Shown in pieces: positions 24,494-36,323 of a stretch of 64,000 bases of DNA. The position numbers were made by a program, and so were the translations under genes. The stretch is from assembly GCA_018524725.1 (NCBI GenBank), contig JAEUWP010000402.1:124001-188000 (forward strand), written 5' to 3'. Origin of the DNA: Podaxis mareebaensis. Its lineage: Eukaryota; Basidiomycota; Agaricomycetes; Agaricales; Agaricaceae. The notes under the pieces are model-generated. The model made no database searches, was not told the origin of the DNA, and saw nothing but the letters and a program-made list of their open reading frames with translations. Within the stretch, counting starts at the first letter, position 1; every line of letters starts with the position of its first letter.

Positions 24494-27470
24494 TCACTTA
24501 TCCATAGCGAACAACTCATCATCATCATCCCTCGGCCTTAACGGGCTACTCGACGACGACACTCCCTGCGAATTTCCAACTCCTCCATGCCCAAGTCCAC
24601 CAGGTGTGCTCAGCCCCGAATGATTATATCTCCCCGCGGCGCCCTTCAATAACCCAGGGGGCGTCGGGCTACTCGAAACCGTACTTCCAGTTCCAGGGCC
24701 TCCCTTCGCCGCAGCCGAGTAACTCAATTTCGAGAGGACGGATTCGAGACCAGGACTAGCGCCAGGTACACCACCGTATCCCGTTCCTGGAGCAAGCGTT
24801 GCATTGTTGGTGGGCGCGGGTCCGGCTGTGCTGGGTACTGCAGCACTTGTGTCGTTGTTTGGAGCAGTGGTGGTATTAGTGGTGGTATTCCTGGCAGGAG
24901 CGGTGAGAGGCGACGTTTGCGGTGGAAGAGACGATGCGCCCCATTCTTCCCTCACAGGAGTAGTCGTATTCGCATTCGCACCTACATTCACACCAGAACC
25001 TCCAGCACCCACACCGCCTCCAACCCCGGGTCCAGCGGAAGTCGTATCAGCCACGGAAGACGGGAACGTTCCTCCACTCGCTACACCAGGCGAAGTCAAG
25101 TTCAGAAGTGGAGGCAATGCGTGAATCCTCGAATAACCCGCTGCAAGACCTTGCGGCAAACTCTGTCCAGGTGCATGAGCCTGTAACGCCCTTGTATTTG
25201 GAGATAGGAATTGTCCAGTCATAATCTCCCCTTCCATGCCCCCCATTTCACCATTCGCACCGCCGACACCTAAACCTGCACCAACACCCAGTCCCCCTGC
25301 ACCTGCACCCGCACCGAATCCTCCTATGCCACCAGAACCTAACCCTACACCGAGACGCTTGTTGTCTGCGGTTGGAATGGGACGGCCAGCCTGACTATGC
25401 GCCTGATGCATCGGTTGCGTCAAATCAAAGGGAGAAGGGGCACCGCGATACGACGGGAGCTGCGAGAGAGTCGAATTATTGTTGGCCGAAGACGGGAATC
25501 CTTGGTTTGTCGACATCCCAGATAAATAATTCGACGAAAGGTTCGTAGTAGTACCAGACGGGAATAACGGGTTACTCGTGCCTCTCAACCCTCTCGACAA
25601 TCCACCCATACCCGTACCTGCGCCATTACCAAGGCCAAGTTGCGCCTGTTTCGAAGCTTTGGCTTTGAGGTAATTATGGTGCAACCCAGGAAGGAAAGCG
25701 GCAGAAGCGTTGCTGGGTGACATCATCCCGAGAGATGAGGCGGCTCCGGTGCTGCTCATGCTCATGCTTAATCCCATATCGTCATTGGTGCCTTGTTGAC
25801 CGCTGACAGTAAGTCCTTCAAATCGAGAGGCAAACGATGCGGAAGGTGTTCCCCGGTGTGTGGGCTGGGCAGAGGGTGAACCTGGTAAGGCTCCGACGGA
25901 GGTATCCGACCATATCGATTTGATATCACCAAGAAGTGATGGTGCGGGAACGGAACTGGAATACCGATGGCCCAACCGGTTTCCGGCGGGCGCGGTAGTA
26001 CCTTCACCTGGAGTGAGGTTGGACGGCGCACCAGCGGTCAAAGCGGATGCGAGGGGCTTGGCACTACTTCCGCTCCTCGACATTCTCCTGCTTCTTTCCT
26101 CCGGAGTTAAGAGATCCGTTAGAGAACCTGGAATGAAATCCTCCATGTCACCATCGTCTACAGCACTATCGTTCCTCTTCCCACGACCGTAGTCCTCATA
26201 CTCGAGGTCAATCCCATACTCTCCGCGCGCGTTTCCATTTAGTAGTGATGAGCGCTGAACGGAAGAGGCGAGCATCGAAAGTCCACCCTTTGCCGGACTC
26301 GCCGAAACGTCAACGTCACCCCACCCTCTCCGACCTCCCATCATGGCAAGTCCACTTCCAAGGCTTGCAGCCACGCCTGGAGCTGCATATGAATTGTTCA
26401 TAAACACACTCTGAGTTCCGGGGGCAGAGAAAGGCGAGCTGGACATGAACCCGGGACCTGTCTGGGGAGACGTGCCAAGGTTGACACCATTGAGATGCGG
26501 GCCCCGGGGTGATGTTCCAGGGGTAAAGGTACCGTTATTGAGACCAGTCGCAGCCTGCTGATTTCGATTCGCACTCGGCGGGGAACCTATGGGGCCGAAC
26601 TCCGAGGGAGTCATTGTAGCGGTCACGCGAGGCGCAGATGTAGGCAAAGGCACTGGCGAAGGTGTTGATTGGGACTGGGCCTGACCATCTTTGGCAGAAT
26701 CGGCAGAACCATCAGCTTCTTGAGCTTGCGATTTGCCATGTGCAGGGGGAACGGGAAGTTGTACGCCCTCCATCTCATCTAGAGCCGCAAACGAAGCGAA
26801 ATCGGTATCTTTGAGCGGCGGAGCCGGAGCAGACGGTGATATCGAAGCCTTGAGGGGCATGGGTGGCCGATTAGAGGATGGTGAATTAGAGTTGGACGAT
26901 AAAAGTCGAGTAGGGGCCGTTGAACCACCTGCGAGTAGGGTATTGTTTCGCCCTGATGCGTTGTTGGAGTGGCCGCCATGTCCGTCACGCTTTTTCCTCC
27001 CTTCCTTTCCTCCCGTCTTTTCACCTCCTCCGGAAGCAGCTGCAGCCTGTTGTGCGGCCTTTTTGTTCTTCCGATCCATGGACATGCTCTGGCCGGGGAG
27101 GATGTGTGCGAGAGCACACTTGTGGCCAAACTTGCAGTTTCCCTTGACAAACCATGCACAGGGTTCCTTCTGAGCCCCGGGCTCTGCGACGGCATGGGAG
27201 AAGGGGCAGGAAGCACCTGCAGTGCATGCCCCGACCTTGAAGAACTTGCAAGGAACATGGGAAAGGTCCTTAGCTGAGGGCGGACCGGGACATTAATGAG
27301 AGGATAAAGAGTGTTGGGGTGCGCACACCTTTTGTCGAAGACGACGACGATTTCTGTTTGGAGCCAGATTTATCCGGCCGCTCGTGTCGGTCGTTGTCTC
27401 TATCACGCTCTCTCTCCTTCTCTCTATCACGATCCGTGTCGACTTGAGCCACGGCGTCTGCTGCGGGCAT
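24494..27470 (-). CDS. Two-CCCH zinc-finger protein with long disordered C-terminus (Lee1-like)
   Basis: Probable RNA-binding protein. Exon 1 begins MPAADAVAQVDTDRDREKER with a charged DR/ER/RD region. A GTGTGC...CTCAG intron joins TK to AKDLSHVP. Two adjacent CCCH fingers of spacing C-x7-C-x5-C-x3-H follow: CKFFKVGACTAGASCPFSH and CAWFVKGNCKFGHKCALAH, an arrangement like yeast Lee1. The remaining roughly 870 residues are low-complexity (Gly, Ser, Ala, Pro, Asn) with no further domain. A short motif around RYSSSVPAPSLLGDIKSIWS may be conserved. It ends ELFAMDK. Several plus-strand ORFs here are antisense shadows of this biased exon. RNA binding is inferred from the fingers. Confidence 0.88.
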
Positions 27471-30400
27471 TTCTAGAGTAAAGATGCGGTGTTTTTGTAG
27501 ATATTATTGGTAGAATTTTAGTCTCCGGGGAGAAAGAGCAGAGGCAAATTGGGAGGATGGGTTAAGATGGGGAAGAGAGATGGATCGACAAAACTGCTAT
27601 ACTACACGTGCAATTATGTAAGCAACGGCCTGACCTCCTTCCTCACTGATTTCGATATCTCGAATTTGAAATCCAAGCAGTGAACCGCCTCTGCGACCAC
27701 AGTCACAATGTTTATATGACTCGAGAATGCCAGCGCGCCATGGGAGCTGAGCTAACTGCACTCAGAATGCCAACGTTTGATGAACAGCTGTGCAACAGGC
27801 GCCTACACTGCATCAGCTCTTCTCGTCCTTGTCAGATCAGCTGCCCGAAGAATTGAAGAATTTGAAAAAAAAAACACCGGCTATCAGCGACCCGCGTAAC
27901 GAGTGCTGGCCTATGCTGACAAGCCCAAATTACCCCAGTACTTTCACACTCCTAAGCTACATCCCCCCATACTGCTCATTTAAAACACGGGTATTTTTAT
28001 CGAAGCACTCCGGGTCGGAGCCGTGCTTCTTGTGGGCATCTATTTCATTTTAGGAAGACAATGGCCGCCGCTTCACCGCTGCTATTTAGATCAAGCCTTG
28101 AGACATATCTTATCGCATCCTCTCTGTCTTGAGGACCCTGCAGCTACATCCCTGCACGATGTAAACACCACACGACCCCACCCGCACTCCAAATACTCGA
28201 CTTCTCAGCCCCTCTTATGTGGTTTCTACACGTAAGGCGCGCCTTTCCTTCCTCTCCACGCCAACCTGTTACATGGGCCTGGACGGCTTCCTTGATTACA
28301 GCTCCGAAGTAAAACAATAAAAAACTTTCTCACACCTGGTCAAACAATAGTACCCTTAGTTTTTCCAGGAGTCGGCTCTGGACGTGAATAAAAGGCCTCA
28401 AACCTCCCAGACTTGCATGCCCGTGTATCCTCGTGTTAATAGTGGTGTCGTTAGCCACTGCTCGCTATAGGTGCGTTGTCCGACCCCTGCTACGTACACT
28501 CACATTCCAAATCTCATATTCGAACCCGACCTCTTTGGGGTCACGTTAGCCCGGATCAGTACATAAACGCTCAGTGCATGGCAATGAAAACTTGGTCAAA
28601 AAATATCTTCTAAAGGTCTTTCGAGGCTTTTGTTCTGGAATAGTTGGCTCATACTGTGCGGGCAGTGGTGTCTCTTGGATTTCGTGACAACCAAACAGCC
28701 GAACCCGGTGGAGAATGGAATCATGACGGCAAAAAGTGAAAGACATCGGTAATGGAGTCATGGGAGGAGATGCTAGCCCAGACTTGGATCACACCCCAAG
28801 ACACAAATACTTGCTGGTTCATACCTTCTGAACGACTAGAAAAAGACCTGGTAACTGGACCCCATAACGTATAATGAAATGAGTCCTTGCAGTCCGGATC
28901 AAGGATGGCTAGTGCATCACTCTCGACCAGCCCACTCAAGGTTTCTGACAGTGGTAGATGGCACAAGACGCCCACCAAGTCTAAGCGTTCATGTCACAGA
29001 ACGCGTCGAATTCGTCAAGGCTGTGCCGACCGCTTCATAACGTCAAGGGTCACTCCACTTTAGCCTCCTCCACGGAAAGCCGAAAATGTACCTCTAATAC
29101 CTACCTAACTGCGCACACCGACGAAAAGCCATCATTTGCGATCGATGCCCATAAGCAATTTGCCAATCCTCTGCGTTTTTATTAATACTCAGCGTCGCAT
29201 TCGGCTCCCAGATCCCAGTTAACGGCCGAGAAGATATTGCTGAACAAAGATGCATAATTAACATCTTTTCCTGGTACCCCAACGTGATTTGAACGGGCCC
29301 TAAATGCTTACATCTCAAGTCCTGCTATCTCAAACCTCGCCAAAAATGGTACAAAGAGGCTTATTGACGTCCTGTATATTCCGTGGGCGCATTGTTCTCA
29401 GAAGCTCGAACCAGTTATAATGCCAATCATTGTCGCTTTTCCGTCCTGAAGCTGGATTCATGAACTCAGGCGTCGTTGAATTCGAATCCACCAATGACAC
29501 AAACATCGGATACTCTACAACACTCCGCCTACGGAACTTCACTCATTTCTATACACCATAGACTGCCCTGTGAGGATTGAGTATGTAATTCGTGTGTGGG
29601 TTGTCAGGTTCGCCTGCTTATCGACCATTGTCTTGACCCATTCAAGTTCTCCTCGTCGTGTTCGGATGCGCAAAAAATAACCTAGCAATAGCATAATCGT
29701 TTATACGGGTGATTTGCGCCTTACGGGGCATTTCGATCACCGTGACCTCACAAACACGGATAGCTTCGGACTTGCCAAATATGTTGAGCTCAGGACGGAC
29801 TTCGGAAAACAATCCTCTAATGTTAGTGATGTGACCACGCGAAAGTTAGGGGTAGCTTCAATTCTTCCGGTTATCTATGGGTGCCAAAATAGATAGAGTT
29901 GTGGCGATTCCGGCGATGATGAAAGCATAGTAAACCTTCAACGGAACTTAAGTGCCAGCCGCCAGCGCATGGACCAACGCAAGGCAGTCATTCCTCAAAC
30001 CTCGCACACAATACACTCATAGCCCCCAACCAATTCCCCATGTAATCACTATTGTCATATGAAGTCATGATAGGTACCATGAACCTAGCAAAGGTCTCGA
30101 AGCAATCAACGAACAACGAAATGTACATTACCGCTCGATTGACGTGTGATCCACTCAACTGACCTCTTGCCACTGAAGGTCACGCTTCATTAGTTAAAGA
30201 GGCACCCACAGTGGGAGCGCCCATCGTTTCGAATACAAGCTTTATCATTGCACAGTTCCGATATGCATGCGCGCATCATTCTTTCGTGTTCAAGACCCCG
30301 CGTTCAATCTCCCTGATCACTGTCCAAATGCACCCTCAAGACTAAGTGGACGTATGCTGTTGGTTGACAAACGGAAGCAAAATCTTTAGATGGAGATACC

Positions 30401-30788
30401 TGTGAGACTAGGCTTTCAAGCCTCGCACTAACTGCCTTGCAAACCACTTGCATTAAAGGAGATTGTTGATTCGGAGCCTCACGTACAGGCACAGCGTGGT
30501 TCACCGGTACCAAGACCCCTGTCGCCACAACGAAGCCACCCACGACACTCTTGAAAAGTAAGTTCGACCCCTACCACACGTTCGGACTCATCCCACCGCT
30601 CGCTATCGTGCTTCCAATCCCGATCACCCCCGTCATGGGGACATCACTACTTCCATTCCCACTCCCCAAGCTTTGGATCCAAACGACCTTTCGTTCCTAC
30701 AGCTCCGAGGCGTAGGGGCCGGCCTAACCCTTTACAAAACCACTCTTCCCACCGTAGTGTCATGATTATGATAAGATAGCTTCTTTTT
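27471..30788. other. Long gene-poor region
   Basis: About 3.3 kb without a confident gene. Several minus-strand ORFs (28546-28761, 28721-28978, 29094-29318, 29330-29542, 29988-30173, 30304-30543) are in coding-like short blocks and may be exons of one decayed or intron-rich minus-strand gene. No domain can be named and no consistent set of splice sites was found. The right end is the ferric reductase promoter. Confidence 0.4.
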
Positions 30789-30797
30789 ATCAGATAA
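30789..30797 (+). promoter_or_regulatory. Iron-GATA-type site 1 (ATCAGATAA)
   Basis: Perfect match to ATCWGATAA, the site described for fungal iron-responsive GATA repressors (SreA, Fep1, Urbs1, SRE). It lies 413 bp upstream of the ferric reductase ATG. The motif is seen directly; binding is inference. Confidence 0.6.
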
Positions 30798-30818
30798 CGG
30801 CCGACGAGACCGCATTTT

Positions 30819-30827
30819 ATCTGATAA
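30819..30827 (+). promoter_or_regulatory. Iron-GATA-type site 2 (ATCTGATAA)
   Basis: Second perfect ATCWGATAA site, starting exactly 30 bp after site 1, about three helical turns, so both would face the same side of the DNA. Additional GATAAG/AGATAG sequence lies at about 30770-30779. Confidence 0.6.
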
Positions 30828-31201
30828 CCAGGTTCGAATCTAAAAATAAATGTAGTTGAATGGAGAAAAGGGAGAGATTAAGACCGAGTAAGGACGCACG
30901 CCAGTTCATGAATGTCGAGAGTCTCTCGAGAAAATATTACGTATCCCCTTTGAAACAATGTGATTGGCAACATCCGGTTGGCTTTCAAGTTTTGGGGGTG
31001 ATAGGGCTTGCTTCGGCAGGTCGGAGTCCGAGACTTCTAGGGAATCGAGATGGAGAGGGGCCGCAAAGCGTGAGCTTTGCCGTCAACAGAAGGAAGCATT
31101 CCTTGCCCCCACCCCCGTGCATATAAACCCACGGATCGAAGGACCTTCCCCCCTTCAAATACCAATTGTCATAAACCTGCTCCCCAGTTCATTCAAGGAT
31201 C

Positions 31202-33756
31202 ATGGCGAACCCACCATCATTTGTCGTTGTCCCCACAGTCAACCTCCCTCCAACCCAAGTCGACATAACAGTAGGCTCCCAGACACCGGATCCAGACAGA
31301 GCTATCCGCGTTCTCCATGCGAAGACATATCCATACGAAGTATGGTTTTTCCTCGCATGCTTCATCTTCCTCGTCTCTATTGCCAACTGGACAAGCCTCG
31401 CCTTGGGCTACTATCGTGCCCGAATTCAACGCCGGCAGTCTAGCCAGACAAGCGCTGGACCCTCAGCGCGAGAACTGGAGACTCGTGGTTCGATTAGCCT
31501 GTTAAGGCTCCCGCAGGCTTTGGTGGACACGTTTCGCGCTTTATCGTTCCGCTGGACGATAGCCATTGGCCGGTCATATACGTTGAATCTTGCAGAAGTT
31601 GTTATGACGGCAGCGTATATCGCCATTTGCCTTGTTTGGTCTTTGATCAATAGTAAGCTTTGAGGCGAAGCGAAAGAAAGCGTGATAACTTACTTGGGAT
31701 TACCCAGCGACTTCAACGAAAGGTGTTAAGTTTGATCCACACTATTATGCGAATATTGCTGGGAATATTGCGTCGCTGCAGTTCCCTCTTATAGTGGCGT
31801 TGGGTATGAAGAATAACATTATATCTTGTAAGTCTTTGCTCATCTCCTGCAAGCGATTACTGACAAAGTAAAAGTTTTGACGGGTGTTAGTTTCGACAAG
31901 GTGGACAGAATAATAACGAACACACCAAGGTCTTGCTGACTACTTGAACCGGCAGCTCATCTATTTACACGGTATGACCTCTCGTGTCTTGGTCGTTCTC
32001 ATCTGGCTCCACGCAGGAGGACGGGTAAGTTATTAATGACGATGCGGTAGCAATTAATCCCTAATATCCATGGTCTAAACAGGCAGATCTCGGGTGAGTC
32101 ACATTCTATATTTTAGCGAGTCAGATAGTCTCACCCAGGCACAAATATCGACCACAGGCTCGCAGGCAAAGTCGCGGTGACGGTACCAGTAATCCAAGCT
32201 GGCATTCTCGCGGGGGTAGCTCTGACCCTTCTGTCGATCGTATCTATCCGACCTATAAGAGACAAGTCATACGAGTTCTTCCTGATTGTTCATTTCGTCC
32301 TGGCATTGTAAGTCTTTATCCCAATATTCCGGTAGATAAAAAGCTGACCTACGTAATAAAGTATCTGTGTTTTGGCCGGATACTTCCACGCGGCAAGCCT
32401 CGAGTGGGTCACTTCAAAACCAGGCAATTGAAATGCTAACTGCGCATACGACCAGCTTCGGCGACTACATCTGGCCAGCAATCCTCCTCTGGGGTCTAGA
32501 CAGGTTCATCCGGGTCCTCCGCATCGCCATCTACGCCTTCACAAAAAGAAAACCAGCATCAAAGACAACCCCAGACCCCAAGAACGACACATCCACGCAA
32601 GTCCTCTCCAGCCCCAAACTTGAATTTCTCTCAACACACTTCCTCCGACTGACAATCCCAACGCCAGGGTTCTTCCATTGGCGTCCTGGTCAGAGCGTCT
32701 ACCTGACGTTCCCCGGTATCTCAGCCTCCCCTTTCGAAGCACACCCGTTCACCATCGCGACGATTGACAATGAGCTTAGCAATTCTAACTTGAAATTCTT
32801 CATCCGAGTTCGAAATGGAGCTACGAAGCGACTGTTTAATCACGTCGAAACGGGTGCTCAGGTGAAAGTGTTACTCGATGGACCATACAGTTCCCCGCCA
32901 TTGTTAGTTGGGTACGATACTGTGTTACTGATTGCTGGGGGGTCTGGCGTTGCGTTTACGCTGCCTTTGTTTCTGGACCTGATCGAGTGAGTAACATTTG
33001 ATTTTTTGGTGAAGCCAACCTAGTGCTAATGATCCGTATTAGACGGTCAAAAAGGCAAGGTCCCGCTTGCCGAAGGCTCACCTTTGTCTGGACAATCCGC
33101 AACCTCGGTAAGGTCTCTTCCATCATTGCTTTCCACCACTAACGAAAACGCCTATACCAGATCACACCACGTGGATTCAATACGAACTCCTCGGCGCATT
33201 GCAGAACCTTCCACCCGGCCTGGCACTCAGCATCCACGTATTCGTCACTGGAGCGTCTGATGCCCATGCACAAGGCAATGCTGAGATTGAGGATGACCCC
33301 GAAGCGTTAGACGATGATACAACTTCAAGTTCTGAAATCGAGAAGGGCGACGATGGAAATGTCACTAAGAAAGACGATGAGAAGAGCGGTGAAGGTAGTA
33401 GCTCCAATAATGCGAATGGTGTCCTGTCCCTTCCTATGGTCAAGATTCATGAAGGACGCGCGGATTTAGACAAGCTGATCAAAGACGAGGTAATGCTAGG
33501 AAAAGATGTCATGTCGGTCAATGGTGCGTCTATGGGTTTTAGTTGCGAGGTCAAGCATATTCATTGGCTTTGCGATAGTTTGCGGCACGCACGCGCTAGC
33601 TGGCGCAGTTCGAAAGGCAATCCGGTATCCTCGAATGATCGACATCCTGAAAGGTGGTCCGACAATTTCACTGCACGTCGAGGCTTTTGGAAGCAATGTG
33701 AGTTGTAAAGAAGTCCCATATCATACCATGCCACTCACCACAACCACCCTCAGTGA
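31202..33756 (+). CDS. Ferric/cupric reductase, FRE family (FAD/NADPH flavocytochrome)
   Basis: Plasma-membrane metalloreductase that reduces extracellular Fe(III) for uptake. Multiple TM helices are visible (VWFFLACFIFLVSIANWTS, NLAEVVMTAAYIAICLVW, PVIQAGILAGVALTLLSIV). The heme-ligand His residues sit in LIYLHG, IWLHAGG, FLIVHFVLAL and AGYFHAA. The FAD-binding motif is HPFTIATID, the NAD(P)H site is LLIAGGSGVAFTLPLFLDL, and the C-terminal VCGTHALAGAVRKA follows an acidic Ser/Asp/Glu-rich insert (about 33280-33420). About nine exons. The last intron (33698-33753, GTGAGT...CTCAG) joins GGPTISLHVEAFGSN directly to a TGA, so the final exon contributes only the stop. If unspliced the frame would run to 33817. 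Two iron-GATA-like sites lie upstream. Confidence 0.92.
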
Positions 33757-33905
33757 TGCATCGCGGAGCCAACCTAAGCCATACTGTAGCCTCGTAGAGC
33801 GAAACCAAGTTGTATGATGCGACAACTCCCCAGTATAGCGGTTCCATTTTGTACACGACAATTTCGAGTTAGGGTCAACCCTTTCCGAGTCAGCTCTGAT
33901 AACCA
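33660..33905. repeat. Tail repeat, copy A (3' end of ferric reductase and flank)
   Basis: About 245 bp recognisably duplicated at 35995-36265 in the same orientation. Shared blocks include GGAGCCAACC, TATAGCGGTTCCA, TTAGGGTCAACCCTTTCC and GAGTCAGCTCTGATAA. This copy contains the reductase C-terminal codons, the last intron and the stop. Confidence 0.75.
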
Positions 33906-34186
33906 CCTCGGCGTGTGCTAATAGACATGAAAACGGCGGCTTGACGAGTGCATAGCGTAGCGCGATGGAGAATAAACAACGAGTTCGAGTCTGAAGTCCG
34001 AGAAAGAAAAGTGTCTACATACGCCCAAGACGTGTACGTTACTCACCTGAAATCCGAGAAAGAAAAGATGGACTTCAGGATTATCAGCGCTTCGTTTAAA
34101 TACGAGAATACAGGTGAAAATAAAAACTGTGGCCATTCAACAGAGTATCTAAGACACTCCTATTGTCTAATTGAAAGTATGCATAT

Positions 34187-35875
34187 CTAACTGAGAGTCC
34201 ATGTATGTATCTGATCGAGAGTATGCGTATCTAACTGAGAGTCTGTATCTAATTGAGAGTCTGTGTATCTATTCAACATCCAACTGTGAACAATGGAAGT
34301 AATGCGCACACTAGGAGGAAGACTGGAAATTTTTTCTATCCTGACTTGTGCATCCTCAGCTAAGGAGACAAGAGTGCCCAACCCATCACTATCACTGCTT
34401 GCAGACCGCTGGATGGTGGAGACATCGAAGGCTCCTTGAGAATGGTCCTCCAGTGAAAGTGCCAGAAAGGTAGACTGGCGCCAGCTATTGATGCGCTCCA
34501 GGCAGGAAGACCAGCTTTCATCATCTTCATCTTCACCATAGTCATCGCATTGGCTCCCTCCACCTCCCCCTTCTATGCCCCAAATGGTGTCCGAGACAGG
34601 ACCACCGGTTCCAATACCACCTCGCCCTAGCTCATTTTGTGTTTGGGAGCAAGTCTTGTAGTGCCGGGGGCTTGATGAGCGGTTAGATGTGGCATCAGTC
34701 CCTGATCTTGGGTTCGAAGGACGACCTGAGCCACCACCATTGGTAGATGACCCTCCCCTTCCCCAGAAAGTTGGAGGTATATCTTGCGAGAGCCAATGGT
34801 CATACAACATCACCACATCTCTCAAAGCCGCCTCAAAGCCTTCAGCTAAGTTAGTAAGGTGACGGCAATTTGATGCAGCTGCGAGTTTCTGTAAAGAAAA
34901 TGGACCTGTTGCTACAAGGTTTCGGAGTTTTTCACCGAGATTATAAATAACAAGGTGTGGTTGGACGTGGGAGATGATGGTGGGGAAGTTTGAATATGGG
35001 AAGGAGAATATCACAGGCGTATTGTTGACATCCCGAGTGATGCGTGAATTGAAATCATCCTTTAAACATAGGAGAGTGTAAGTGAATGATCTGCACGGGT
35101 ATAGATCCTGCAAATGAAGTATTAGTGACAAAACAAGATAGCTAGGGTTACTTCACACACCGCTAAAGCCCTCTTATGTGTTGATGTTGATTGACCAATG
35201 AGACTAACAAGTTGACAGACATATTTAATGTCCTCCACTTGCGGCAGGAACGCTAGGGCACCCCTATCAAAACCAATGTGGCATGACGCAGTGACTGCAA
35301 AATATGGTTTATGACAACACTCAAAAAGAGTGAATGAGCACATACGGAAAAGTAGATTATTGCTTGAATGAAGATTGAGATAGCGGTACCTGTATCCCCA
35401 GGCATACTCCAGTCTGCCGAGCTGTAGAGACAACTCAGATCAAGCAGGGAATTGACATAGGAAAACACACTGTCTCTGAATCGAGAGATTTACGGACAAG
35501 GTGACACCCTTGCACAGAGAAATCGCTTTCCAAGGTCAGAAGGCAAGTGCGGCGTGGATTATCTCTGTCGTCTTGGCAAGGTGCAGTCCCTTGGGCATCG
35601 CGAGCACGAGAGAAAGCTCTTGATAGCTGGTTTTTGCCTGCCGAGCTCCTTGATAGTGCGCATTTCCTTGGTGTTGGATACATGCCCGTGACTGGGTCAA
35701 TACTATAGTCCTTTGAATTGGCTTTGCAACACGGTCTGCAGCAGTTTGTGCATCCACGGAAAAAGTGTTTCTTCATTTCCTCTAGAGAAGCCGCCTGACA
35801 CGAGTTGCACATGCATTCAAGACAGCGTTCCACCCCTTCCAGAGAGTCATCCGATGGCGCATGTGGAGAGGACAT
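34187..35875 (-). CDS. Hypothetical intron-containing protein, possibly inserted
   Basis: Unrecognised gene between the two copies of the tail repeat. The first exon begins MSSPHAPSDDSLEGVERCLE and has a Cys-rich segment (CLECMCNSC, GCTNCCRPCCKAN) that could bind zinc. Further exons read through about 35253-35470 and into a 34187-35131 frame with a family-like block HVQPHLVIYNLGEKLRNLV and LRDVVMLYDHWLSQ. A Ser/Gly/Asp-rich linker and TFLALSLEDHSQGAFDVSTI follow. The extreme C-terminus is made of short repeats (SQLDTDSQLDTHTLD) from imperfect DNA repeats at about 34190-34270. It may be one gene or two; the exon joins were not resolved. A function cannot be assigned. Confidence 0.5.
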
Positions 35876-35994
35876 GGAGAAATAGGGAATGTGGCTTTCG
35901 TTGAGGCTCTTGTTCTAACTTCTGAATCAAGAAGTTATCAAAACGGCAGGACCCTTTGATCTCAAACCACCCCATTATGGTTCCCCTTTTCCCA

Positions 35995-36265
35995 CGCACT
36001 GGGACTAGGAGACCTCATACATGTCGAGATTGTCGGCAGCAATGTGAATTGCAATGAAGTCATGTTATCTCGTCCACTCACCATAACTACTCTCAGTAAT
36101 GCTCCGCGGAGCCAACCCAAGCCATAGCCTTGCCGTAATTTCTATAGAAATCACGTCTTAAGTCGTACCCGAATCACAACTTCCCGATAATATAGCGGTT
36201 CCAAGTTTGTACACCACGGTTAGGGTTAGGGTCAACCCTTTCCAAATTCCGAGTCAGCTCTGATA
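35995..36265 (+). pseudogene. Fragment of a second ferric reductase 3' end (tail repeat, copy B)
   Basis: Duplicate of the ferric reductase tail. It retains LIHVEIVGSN, then a GTGAAT...CTCAG intron, then a TAA, the same arrangement as the intact gene, where the intron separates the last sense codon from the stop. Nothing upstream encodes the rest of a reductase. It is therefore a remnant of a tandem copy, not a gene. It contains two TTAGGG units near 36222-36233, one more than copy A. Confidence 0.65.
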
Positions 36266-36323
36266 ATACAAGTTATCACAAATCAAATCGCATTCTAACT
36301 TCTTTCCCAATCCACCATTAACC

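Noticed and set aside
24804..27277. Several plus-strand ORFs of 75-146 codons
   Set aside because: They lie antisense to the long low-complexity exon of the CCCH protein; GC-rich biased codons leave the opposite frames open.
30828..30842. GGTTCGAATC, resembling a tRNA B box
   Set aside because: No matching A box, acceptor stem or cloverleaf can be formed around it.
36218..36236. GGTTAGGGTTAGGG, telomere-like units
   Set aside because: Only two units in the middle of gene-rich DNA and partly shared with the other tail copy; not a telomere.
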